Notes under the pieces: model-generated
The model's input: the letters and a program-made list of their open reading frames with translations, nothing else
The model's database searches: none
What the model was told of the DNA's origin: nothing
Shown: in pieces, positions 35,571-45,503 of the stretch
Layout: each line of letters starts with the position of its first letter
Position numbering within the stretch: the first letter of the stretch is position 1
Program-made: the position numbers and the translations under genes
Assembly: GCA_963969595.1 (NCBI GenBank)
Contig: OZ018409.1
Location: 7,764,520 to 7,828,519, forward strand
Reading direction: 5' to 3'
DNA from: Neckera pumila
Taxonomy: Eukaryota > Streptophyta > Bryopsida > Hypnales > Neckeraceae
DNA length: 64,000 nt

Positions 35571-36388
35571 CATGTTTTGTATTTCCAAGTGAAAAGACAA
35601 CTCTATATATACACATGAGGTGGTAGGAGGTAGAACAACCCATGTGGGATAAATAAATTTGAATTTGTAATTTCTCAAGCACTCATAGTTAAGTCGCAAA
35701 CAAATAATTGTTTTAAAAGTAGAATTTTAGACCTCATTTAGGCATAGTAAGAACTTTTCTCAAAAAGCTTTGAACTAAAAAAAGTTGGTAAATGAATACA
35801 AGTTTCACCTGCAAAAATCCATTTGACATTTTGAATCTTAAATAAAAAGTTATGGACAAATTTCAAAGAGGGGTTGGAAAAATGTTAAAGAAAATGTCCA
35901 TTCCAAACCCTCTCTCAAATTTGTCCATAACTTTTGATTAGAAATTCAAAATGCCAAACGGATTTTTGGAGGTGAAACTTGTATTCATTTACCAACTTTT
36001 TTTAGTTCAAAGTTTTTTGAGAAAAGTTATTTTACTATGCCTAAATGAGGTCTGAAATTCTACTTTTAACACAATTCTTTGTTTGTGACTTAACTATTAA
36101 GTGCTTGAGAACACAGGAAGACCGGGAGGTCAATACCCCCCCCCCCCCCTCCCCTGGTATTTTTTCCTAGCCTATTACTATACCCCCACCAAACTTTCTA
36201 TTTTCAAAAAATTTGGTGGGGGTATAGTAACAAGCTAGGAAAAAATACCGGGTGGGTGGGTATCGACCTCCCGGTCTCCCTGTGGAAGCTGCAAATTCAT
36301 ATTTATTTATCCCACATGGATTGTTCTACCTCCTACCACCCCATGTGCATATATAGAGTTGTCTTTTCACTTGAAAACACAAAACATG
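35571..36388. mobile_element. long-palindrome element, copy 2, containing a nested hairpin
   Basis: This is the same family as 34036-34630. The left arm begins catgttttgtatttccaagtg and the right arm ends cacttgaaaacacaaaacatg. Shared interior words include gtggtaggaggtagaacaa, tttaggcatagta and acggatttttggaggtgaaa. The right arm is interrupted at 36112-36284 by an unrelated hairpin element; without it the copy would be about 640 bp. Confidence 0.85.
36112..36284. mobile_element. 173-bp near-perfect hairpin MITE with CACAGG ends
   Basis: The ends CACAGGAAGACCGGGAGGTC and GACCTCCCGGTCTCCCTGTG are followed by arms of about 80 bp (ggtattttttcctagc, ttactatacccccaccaaa and their complements) around a short centre. 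A C14 run lies in the left arm at 36137-36150. The uninterrupted palindrome copy reads ttgagaaactacaaattc where this one reads ttgagaa|element|gaagctgcaaattc, which suggests a 3-bp GAA duplication. Three-base targets and CAC- ends would fit CACTA-type or PIF/Harbinger-type elements; this is tentative. Confidence 0.8.
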
Positions 36389-36549
36389 TTCTTGATGACC
36401 AATGACTGTAATGCATTATTTATTGGATTCTTAGCCAACATCTTTTCTACAAATACTTGTTGATTTGTATGTCTGGTCCTAAAATTAGCAAAGAAAAAGA
36501 AACAAATTATATTGTACTTCCACTGTCTTGGTACCTAAGCTTACATTAA

Positions 36550-37473
36550 CCCCTAAAATTTCATGACTATGTAATCACCAAAAACGCTCCAAAACTGCCA
36601 TTTCTAATACAACTACCAAATTTTTGGGAAAAAACAATTTTTGACACATGTAACCATAGGATCTTGTAATATAATATTTTGAAAACATGTGGTAAAAATT
36701 TCAGAAAATTCCACCGTGTGGATCATAAGATATAAGCATTCAAAGTCTTGAAAACCATTTTTTCAATCCTGCGAAAAACCGGGCAGCTGCACTTTGCAAG
36801 CTCACTTTTCAATGAAAAAATGCCGATAAAGGTGGTGCTTCTTTGAATTCAGTTTCCTAAACAAGTTGTCTATATGCATGAAAAATTTCACATCATTTGA
36901 AATTGTACAACATATAGGAAAAAAATAGTAAGTAGAAAGAAGTAGAAAATGACTCAAAATACTAAATTGTTAAAAATTTAATCATGGAATTTAAAAATGC
37001 CAATCCCAACGGTTGTAATGTTGTAATAATCAATCTACATTCTAGGATTTTATTTTTTTCCCAAAATATTGAAAATTGAGTTAAATAATCGACTTTAAAG
37101 TTCTTTTTAGAGTAGAGAGTCCATAACTACCCGCAAACTAAAAACTCTTATAACTTTTGACTCATTGATTGAAATGGAGAGACTCAAAGCTTTTTAAGTA
37201 TATATAAATGTAGAGAACCAATTTCAAAAAAAAAATTCCGGAAAAAATGATTTTTTCTGATCTGCCGAAACTGCCCGGTTACGAAAAAGAGTAACATATT
37301 AGGTCACAACTTTTGACTTGTGTTTCGAAATGTCATGAAACTTGGTACACATGAAGATATTCCTCGCCCCCACCTTCTATTAAAATTTTAGCCTCAAATA
37401 TGGATATCTCTAGTCACACGTACCTGCCCAAAATTTCTATACGGCCAAAAAACGCATGTTGGTCCTTTAGGGG
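36550..37473 (+). mobile_element. TTAA-flanked element, subfamily A, intact copy A3
   Basis: This 924-bp element is bounded by TTAA at 36546-36549 and 37474-37477. Its ends are CCCCTAAAATTTC and GGTCCTTTAGGGG (8-bp perfect terminal repeat CCCCTAAA). It is collinear with A2 and carries the empty TTAA site (37380-37383) that B2 occupies in A2. No coding frame is present. The end structure is of piggyBac type; mobilisation by a piggyBac transposase is inference. Confidence 0.85.
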
Positions 37474-37479
37474 TTAATT

Positions 37480-39010
37480 ATTTGTATATGCATTTTGTGG
37501 ATGAGGACTCAGGGGAGGGAAAGGCAGCCTCTTTGAAGGCTACTGAATGTAATGGAGGCTTGCCCATATCCGAAGAGAGTCAACAGTGGAGTCAGCACCA
37601 TGTAATGCTCTGCAGTGTTTGGAAAATAGTGAAGCAACGGCAAATGCTAGTCTTCAGTCACTTGTCTTTGCATCTCTTCCTAATAAATAGCAAGGTTGCA
37701 AAGAACAAGACTGGAATCCGGCATTGAAGTAGAGTTTAGTGGTACAAAACTTGAACTGGGACAAATTCTTGGACAATAGAGTTTTGGCGAAGAAAATACA
37801 TACTTTGACATTTTAATTGGTAGAAAATAAGAAAAATAATTTTCAAAGAAATTGAAAATTGGCCATTTAGAAGGATTTCTTGGTGATGAGATTTGACCAA
37901 AAAAATTAGGTCAAAGTTATCTCTAATGTTTAGAAGTGCATGCGCAAAGAAGGCTTGTTTGCACAAATGTGGAGGACATAAAATAATGCATTTTAGATGC
38001 CCTTTGGTAAGAACATGTTTGACTACTACAAAATTATACCACAAAAATTTTAGCTAAAACATAATTAATTTACACCAAGCTCAATGGATTAAAAAACCCC
38101 AAAATGTCAAAGTGTGACAAATTTATAAAATTGACTTTTAAATATAAAATGATTTTTTAAATTTTTTGAAAAATAAGTGATAGAAATTTCACAAAAAGTA
38201 TCTAGAATTTTTTTTTTTTTTGGTATTGGATTTATAAATCAAAATTATAGCGTTCCAAAATCAAAATGCAACAAAACTGGCAGGTGTTTCTTACAACCAC
38301 CCATGCATCAATTGAGAACATTACTAGGAAGACATTTTTTGGCCTTCAATAGCTTCAAATATTAGAAGAAATTTGAGGCCTCCAAGAGACTGTGAGTTAT
38401 CCTGCGTTCCTAGACTTTGGGAACGCAAGAAAGCTGCTGGTTGATGTGGTCGAGACAGCCTGTATTGGTTGTTTACAAATCTAGCTAGATCGGAAAACGG
38501 GCCTGAAACGGCCCTCCAATGCCCTCAAATCTCCCCTAATGCTTTTTTTCCAAGGAAGAATAGCATCCAGATACCTTCAAGGAACAATTTTTGTACATAG
38601 TCAAACATGAAACATACAATTAGTTTTGCATCACATTACAAGAAAAGTGAGCCCTAATTAATAGAAGATCAATGCATTTACATTGATACAAAAAAAATTA
38701 GGGGGCTCTATTGATTTGGCAATCTTCTAAACATCAATCAACATAATTTTGTTGATTTGATCAAAAAAAAATTTACTCAGTTGATTTGGCAATCCTCTCA
38801 ACATCCATCAACATAATTTTATTGATTTGACCCAAAAAATATGATTTCAAATAATAATTTTACATAAAATCAATGAAAATAGAGTGAGTAAGAACAAATA
38901 AAAAACAAATCAACTTTTATATTCATAAAGCTCCTATTTAGGTGTGCAATGGTTGGAGTTATAGTTTCCTTCATATGTGATTGTGGATTCAAACTTCACC
39001 AACGACCTTG
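37480..39010. other. AT-rich intergenic DNA, no gene recognised
   Basis: A direct duplication of about 80-90 bp (ttgatttggcaatc-tct-aacat-catcaacataattttgttgatttga) occupies roughly 38713-38830. No coding gene was recognised. Confidence 0.5.
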
Positions 39011-39014
39011 CTAT

Positions 39015-39165
39015 TAGGGCAGATTTGCCTAGGTGGCAGCCTTGTCTATGTGACAGATTTTTCTAGGTTGCAATTTATCCACGTGGCGGATTTGCCTAGG
39101 TAGTAAATTTGTTCATTTGGTAGGAATTGCCTATGTGGCAAGTATTGCCTATGTAGCAGACTAGC
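39015..39165 (+). repeat. degenerate ~18-bp tandem repeat (GATTTGCCTAGGTGGCA)
   Basis: About seven or eight diverged copies of a gatttgcctaggtggca-like unit follow one another, just upstream of the copia LTR. No coding or regulatory role can be assigned. Confidence 0.6.
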
Positions 39166-39235
39166 AGTCTATATGGAATAATAATGTTTTTTAAAAATTT
39201 GACCTAATCCAAATGTGACTAATTAGGATTAGTGG

Positions 39236-39402
39236 TGTTAGTTAGTGGGTTAGTTTGTTAGTGGCTACTATAATTGCGTTCTAGCTCTAGACTTGCTGGA
39301 CTTGTTGAGTACATACTAATTGTATAAAATATCCTGCTTTGATCAATGAATACAATTTGGCCATATGCCAATTCACAGTGCAAGAATCTGAGAAGTTCAA
39401 CA
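39236..39402 (+). repeat. putative 5' LTR of the copia element
   Basis: A TG...CA-bounded segment (tgttagttagtggg ... gaagttcaaca) contains GTATAAAATAT at about 39315 and lies immediately before a primer-binding site. The left edge is a best guess because no second LTR is present in the window to confirm it. Confidence 0.5.
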
Positions 39403-39415
39403 TGGTATTAGAGCA
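39403..39415 (+). other. copia primer-binding site (initiator tRNA-Met)
   Basis: TGGTATTAGAGCA differs by one base from TGGTATCAGAGCA, the usual copia site complementary to the 3' end of initiator methionine tRNA. It directly follows the CA end of the presumed LTR. Confidence 0.75.
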
Positions 39416-39419
39416 AGAG

Positions 39420-41390
39420 AATGAGTGAGATAGAAAAGAGACTCCAGAAAGTAGAAAGTGATCAGTAGAGCTTTGCTCTTGCATTAGAAACAAGAGAGAA
39501 ATAGCGGAGAATACGAGTGTAGCATTCCAAGAGAATGATAAGCTCAAAGGAATAGTCGATTACTACATTTGAGCACTTAAGATGCGGGCTGTATTGAGAG
39601 CAGAAGGACAATGGGCGATTATTGAGATAGCTCAAGCATATGAGGTGTTTCCAGTGACTATAGATGGAGAGGGTTATACAGAAGCCCAATTGAAAAAGAA
39701 GAAAGTTCTTACCTGTAGATTACTTTTGATATCAGTATACGATGATCTCATTGATCTTGTCACAGAACACACCAATCCAGCAGCAGTATGGAAGACTCTG
39801 AAGGATCAATTTCACTCTGGTGACTAGTCGCAAGTCTTTAGTCTCATGAGCTAGTTGCAGTTACTGCGCATGAACAAAGGAGGGTCAGTTGAAGACTACT
39901 TGAAGAAAGCTTGTGAAATCAAAAACCAACTTAGTAGAATGGGGGAGCACATTACTGATTGCAACGTCAACCAACTTGTAATGAACAGCCTCCCTTGCTC
40001 ATATGAGAATACAATACAGACTCGTATTCATTTGGATGCACAAATGACGTTTGAGAAGTTGAACTCAAACCTGATCTCGAAGTCAAATCGACGCCAGTTC
40101 AAGAATCAACAGCTAGGCAATGAAGAGGCCCTTGTTGCAAACTACCAGAAATAGCCCGGCCATGCACCACGAGAAAAAAGAGGTTAATGGCCTTAATACG
40201 AAAGGGGACGCGATTTCTCGGGGAGAGGCTACGGAATGCCAAGGCCTCCCCCAATATGTTACAACTACAACAAACCAAGGCATTTAGCTAGAGACTGTAG
40301 TTCACTACACACCCCTTATGCATACTCTGATAGAGGACCTCCAAAACATACTGACTATGCAAATTCAGCAGAATACTATGACTCATAGACAAACCATGAT
40401 CCCTACTACTATTGTGGTCACAAACCTTGGTACATCGATAGTGGGGCCTTTAGTCACATCGCTGCCGACCATCGCAAGTTAGATCAAGCCCCTAGCTCCT
40501 CCGGTGTGCAAATCAACGAGATCAAAACCAGAGGGGGAGAATTACACCTTGTCAAAGGGACCGGTACAGCTATTGTAAACTCTGAAAACGGAAAAATAAA
40601 GTTGGACAGCGTTAAGTATGTGCCTAGTATGAGGAAGAATCTAGTGTCAGTAGGTGCAATAGCCAATATAGGACACAAAGTTATGTTTTCTAGTCGAAGC
40701 TGCCTAATTGTAGACCTGCAAAATCAACTAGTAGCATCAAGAGAGAGAGACCCAAGAAATGGTTTGTATTTTTTTAGAAATTGCACAAAAGATCCAACAC
40801 CAATGGCACTAATAGTAGAAAGAGACAATCAGCCAACCCTATGACATCAAAGAATGGGGCATCTCAGCTACACAAGACTCCTTTTTTTGTCTAAAATAGC
40901 TAATGTGACAAACTCCCAAAGATAGGCATAAAAAGAAGAGTATGTCTATGTTGTCTAGCGGTCATCAAAGTAGAAAAAGATTCCCCAAGAAATCAGAAAC
41001 TTGATCTAACAAACCTGGACAACGGATCCACTCAACCTGATGGGACCATTGCTACAAACCTCACTAGATGGCTCACGCTACTTGTTAGTCTTCACTGACA
41101 ACTATTCTCAAAAGAATTGGACATACTTTTTTAAATATAAGAGTGAGACACTAGCCTATTTTAAGATCTTCAAGAAAAATATAGAGCTAGAGACAGGCAA
41201 CAAGCTACAGACTCTCCAATTGGATAGAGGAGGAGAATACACCTTGATAGAATTCTCAAACTTCTGTGCAGAAAACGGGATCTAAAGAGAGCTGACACAA
41301 GCAATTACACCACAGCAGCGGTGTGTCAGAAAGGAGAAATCGAGCCATTATGGAGAAAGCAAAGAGAATGATTGTCGTACGCGCAGTCTA
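39420..41390 (+). pseudogene. Ty1/copia gag-protease-integrase relic, truncated
   Basis: One frame can be followed through many stops. It starts MSEIEKRLQKVESD (39421), then a gag domain (QWAIIEIAQAYEVFPVTI..., about 39610-40150), a weak zinc knuckle CYNYNKPRHLARDC at about 40257-40300, a protease motif WYIDSGAFSHI at 40432-40465, a GAG-pre-integrase segment with HQRMGHLS at about 40845, and an integrase core with LMGPL, FTDNYS and LDRGGEYT at 41040-41250. It ends near GVSERRNRAIMEKAKRM at about 41380 after a frameshift. Reverse transcriptase, RNase H and the 3' LTR are missing. Most stops replace expected Gln (TAG/TAA for CAG/CAA); one replaces Trp (TL*HQRMGH). It cannot be functional. Confidence 0.88.
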
Positions 41391-42477
41391 GGCGTAAGTA
41401 TCCTTAATACAAAGATGTGCTAAGATAACACAAAATATCATCCCAGGGAATTCTACGTGTTATTGCAAACTAAGGCTATCCAAATATCCCTCCAAAACAA
41501 AACCCCAAGCAATCCGTAACTCAATCTCTTTATTCTTTTTCCTTCCGGATAATACTACCTCCTAGAATCCAATCCGGATCCGTCCTATCTGGAATCCGAT
41601 AACTCTCAATCGAAACTCTGGTTTTCTGTACCCCTGTTTTACCGTCAGGGGGTCCATTGTTGGTTTTCAGAGGGGTAGGGACTCACCACTCGTAATTCAA
41701 ACACTCATACACACAAAGACACACAACTCTCTTTTGGTATTGCAGCAGGGAAGAGGCAGACAGTGATCCTCACAGCTCTCCGGATGATCCTTCCGGAAAA
41801 CAGGTCACTTAGAATCTACTTTCTACTCCTTCACTACAACGACAGATCAAGCACCCGGAACCGGTAGTGACGCTGTTTGAGACTCTCAGACTGATTCAGT
41901 AGTTGGCAGGCCTTCCAGTGGTGGGGAATATTCTGTTGGTGGTCGCTTATCTCCGCACAAAGCCCTTCCTGGGTTGTGGATGCGCATCCACTCCATTCTT
42001 CCGGATTACTACCCCAACGGTTTAAAGACGCAGTGCTCTAATCCTCTTTTACAGATCTAGAGTTCTCTCAAATGCTGGCTATCGATCACATCCAGTTGAC
42101 TTAGATCCGGACTCCTCCTCACCCGTCTTCCTCACACTTCAACACTCTTGCAAATATTCTTACTCATGCACATAGCTGGATCCAAAAATATGCACAAGGG
42201 GTCTCTGATTAAAGAAAGCAAAAAAATACAATCAAAATGCACTCTAATGGGCTGGAATGGAATGAGAGGGCAACAAGCCTGTCCTCCCTTTAAAACCCAA
42301 ACTAAAAAGCAAAAAAGCAAAAAGGACACATTTGAAAATCAGGGTGGCCAATCAAACTAACATCCGAGATAACCGAAAAATCTAGGCCGGCGGCCTCCTA
42401 AGAATTTGAAACCGGGTCCCACCTTCGAAAAACCCGAGACGGAACGAATTCAAAACAAACAAACAAAAACTATCAAA
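41391..42477. other. repeat-derived sequence, no gene recognised
   Basis: Composition changes sharply from the copia relic, with many tccgga/ccggat motifs. This may be the flank of the retroelement-like unit on its right, read on the minus strand. No domain is seen. Confidence 0.4.
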
Positions 42478-43566
42478 CTACTTCTTCTTCGCTTTCTTCA
42501 CGCTGCTCCCGGCCTTGGTCAGTGACGACTTCACTGGCGTGTTCTTGGTCTGTGCTCAGGTGATGATCGTGCGCCCTTGAGGCGGAGTGGCCTTGTCCTC
42601 CGACTCCCTTCCGGTTTCACATTCTTCCTCCTCATTGTCCGAAATCTCCAATGGAATTTTATCGGCCTTGGGCAAAGAAGCTTGCTGCATGTGGGTGAAC
42701 TTCTCCAGATAGTTCTGAGCTGGATTCTTGATGGCCCTCGACAGTCCGGCCAAGCTACGACAAACCACGGACTTTGGTGTAGCGAAGATTGCAGCTCTAA
42801 TTGATCGGGCCGATTCACCTGTAAGAAAGGTGAGTCTCGTTCCTGGAATCAGGTCTCTTGCCTTTTCCGGTGTTGAAGCTTCCGGTACTATCACAACAGC
42901 TCTTGCCGTCCTCACCAAAATAGACGTTCCAGTTCCCTCCTTTCCGGACATCAGAGGCATACTGGTCTCATCGATCAGCATATCTTGTTCCTTTACCGGA
43001 TTCTCTTCCGGAACTGCTTCTCTGGCCGGAGTCTGCAAGTAATTCTGAGCATCCACGACCTCTGGGAAAGCCTCAAAATCCAACTCTCTGCCTAGGTCAA
43101 GTTGTCCCAGCAGCTGCCACATCTCCGCCAACACCTTCTCCATTCGGGCTTGGTAGTCGATGAGCACCTTCAACACATTTGATTTGGATGGGTGAGCGTT
43201 GTCCGTCAGTTTGTCGGTGAAGAGCCGGGCTCATAACACTTGCTCCGCCGGAGCTGCCACCAAAGTCGACAGATTCCGGACAAGGTTGGAAGCGTCTGCC
43301 TCCTTTGTCCTCACCACCTCTAGCTCGTTCTCTAGCTGAGCCACCCGGGATCTGAGACCCGTCTTGTCCTGTTGCAAATTCCGGATGCGGAGCTCCTACA
43401 CCTTCAGTGCCCTCGGATCCGTCCTCTTCTGGATTGCGTCCGCTATCTGCTCCGGGCAATTCACTCCCAAGAGCGTCATGGCCCCGTTGATGTACTCTGC
43501 CATCTCGTTGTGGATCAACCGACACTCGTTGGCCCACTTATGTCCGCGCTCCCAGAACTCTTTAAC
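42478..43566 (-). pseudogene. broken coiled-coil ORF of unknown family
   Basis: A single minus-strand frame of about 360 codons runs from 43566 to the TAG at 42478-42480. It is interrupted only by in-frame stops at 43396-43398 (TAG), 43231-43233 (TGA) and 42556-42558 (TGA). The encoded product has a helical, coiled-coil-like N-terminal half (MAEYINGAMTLLG, LQQDKTGLRSRVAQLENELE), an acidic stretch (EISDNEEEECETGRESED) and a lysine-rich end (VKKAKKK). I recognise no catalytic domain. It could be a retroelement-associated protein or a decayed host gene. Its upstream end stops exactly at a TTAA from which a piggyBac-like terminus begins, so the rest was probably displaced by that insertion. Confidence 0.55.
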
Positions 43567-43580
43567 CCTTTAACGCCTGC
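43562..43580 (+). mobile_element. piggyBac-like left terminus (TTAACCCTTTAACGCC)
   Basis: TTAA at 43562-43565 is followed by CCCTTTAACGCCTGCGG. CCCTTT next to a TTAA target is the common start of piggyBac elements. It lies about 1.9 kb beyond the 3' end of the transposase gene and abuts an unrelated ORF, so it is the likely edge of that transposon. The matching right end was not found in the window. Confidence 0.5.
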
Positions 43581-43720
43581 GGGTCTGGAGAGACTCACCA
43601 TGTACTTCACCGTATTTTCAGTAAAGGCTTTAGGTCCATAAAGACAGATTCTATTCAAGGCCAAAAAATTTCTGCCCATGCATACTGTAGTAAAGTGCAT
43701 TACCCAAATGTCAAAATACC

Positions 43721-44092
43721 ATGGAAGACAAAGTGCTGAATATGATAAATTGGGAAGTGTTGGGTGGGTCTAAAATAAATTGTTCATATAGCGTGGAACA
43801 AATACGTATTATTGGGTGGCGAGCTATGGCTCTGGAAAACAAGTCAGGTGTACCAAAGAAGGGCCAGTCTTACAAAATTGATGGCTTCCGGTCATTTGCT
43901 CACCGGACTAAGCGGTGCACCCGATTTGGGTGTCAGTTGCGAGATGCAGGTATCAGTTGCGAGGGGACGCACCAATTACACAACCCCATGAAAAAGAGGA
44001 CGGATTGCTTGCCATGTCCAAGGACCATGGCATCAACTATAATTACCTTCTACACTAAGATGCAAGTGTTTCTTGGAGAGATGCTGCCATAG
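43721..44092 (+). other. unassigned ORF with Cys-rich C-terminal half
   Basis: This is a 123-codon frame whose second half has paired cysteines (RCTRFGC ... DCLPCPR) spaced like a zinc-binding module. I do not recognise it. It lies between the presumed piggyBac terminus and the transposase, on the opposite strand, and may be internal transposon sequence or chance. Confidence 0.2.
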
Positions 44093-44094
44093 GC

Positions 44095-45500
44095 TATAAA
44101 CACTTTATTTTAGAATTAAAGGCAATATAGAGTGCACAAATATTTCAGAAGGCATCAAGATATACAAACAATGTGACTTTTATTCTTGTCAAGACAAGTA
44201 AACAATGTTTGCAATTGCAGGGTACCACATCCTAAATAACCAACAATACAATGGTTGTAAGCAATGATCTAGTGCACATGCAATGAAGACATATACTAAT
44301 TCTTCGTTGTAATTATCCTGTAGCAAGTTCTACAACAAAGAATCTTGGTGTGTGAACACATACAAAGCTTTGGTGACAAGAGCCAAGCTTGCTAAAACAC
44401 ACCCATCCTAGTTCTTCAGAATTTCATAGATTGTTTTGTCACTCAGCACTTGCAATGGTCCAAGACCCACATCTCTCAAATTGCAATCACAAGCACTACA
44501 TAGAAGGTTCCCCAACAATTGAATGCTATAGCTAAACAATCCCTATTGATGATCATATTGCTTTCATCACCTTCTTCTTTTTTAGGACCATTGCAATTAG
44601 GTAGTTATAACTCTCTTTCATCATTTTATAATCATCGTTTCTAAGATTTTGTGTTTTTCTTCCGCTTTGATTTTAGACCATCCCATTTTTATAAATGTCT
44701 ATCTTCAATCTCAAGATCATTCATCTCCTTGCTTGTCATCAAAAAATGCAACTTCTAAGAATAGTAATATACAAAGCCAATATACGCAGTATCTCCCAAA
44801 TCCTAAACCCTTGAACATTCCATTATACCGTAATCCTAAATGCTAAATCAAAGAATGGTGAGACAAATTTCAACCTTTTTATTGGATCGGTGGACATTAG
44901 CTTCACAGTATCTACAATATCCAAGGTGAATGGAACCTCGTTGACTAAAGGACAACAGACACAAGGCATGACACCACTACAAGAAAAAACTGCCACTACC
45001 AATAGGGTACCAATATGGGAGGCAAAAAAAACAATAGGACAATAGTTAAAAGCATGGATTAGAAAATACTGCCATAACAATTGTAGGCATACATATAAGA
45101 ACAACAACACATGTACAACATTTACAAAACATAAATAAATGATTATGTAGGATTGTAGGTCCATACGGACGTCAAAAGGCAATTTGTAACTGTTTAAAAA
45201 TGTTACATTCTCCCAAACTATCCAATGTTTTATAAGGTAATTTGCTTTGCCACATGATCCACAATCACTTTCTGCACCCCTATGACAACGTCCGAAGGGG
45301 ACGTCACGAGCATAATGGTATGTAGATATCAATGACCATAGTAAGAAGGCCACTTAGACTAAGTGACGTCGGGATGGTACTGCATGAGCGTCATTTTCAT
45401 CTTCTTGCGCGTTGTGAATTGCAATGTTCTTGTTCAAGTTCCAGCCGGTCCAAAATTGTGATTGTCCATGCACCTATAGCATAAAAGGTTAGAATAGACT
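44095..45500. other. no gene recognised; probable transposon 3' region
   Basis: The stretch is AT-rich without a recognisable domain. CACTACAAGAAAAAA at 44972-44986 resembles a common plant CACTA-type MITE end, but no partner end was seen nearby. The 176-codon minus-strand frame at 44823-45353 is hydrophobic and shows no family signature. Confidence 0.4.
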
Positions 45501-45503
45501 CAA

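Noticed and set aside
44972..44986. CACTACAAGAAAAAA as the end of a CACTA-type MITE
   Set aside because: No complementary end was found within a plausible distance; a similar reverse string at 12330 is far too distant to be its partner.
44823..45353. 176-codon minus-strand ORF downstream of the transposase
   Set aside because: Hydrophobic, AT-driven composition and no family signature; most likely non-coding transposon sequence.
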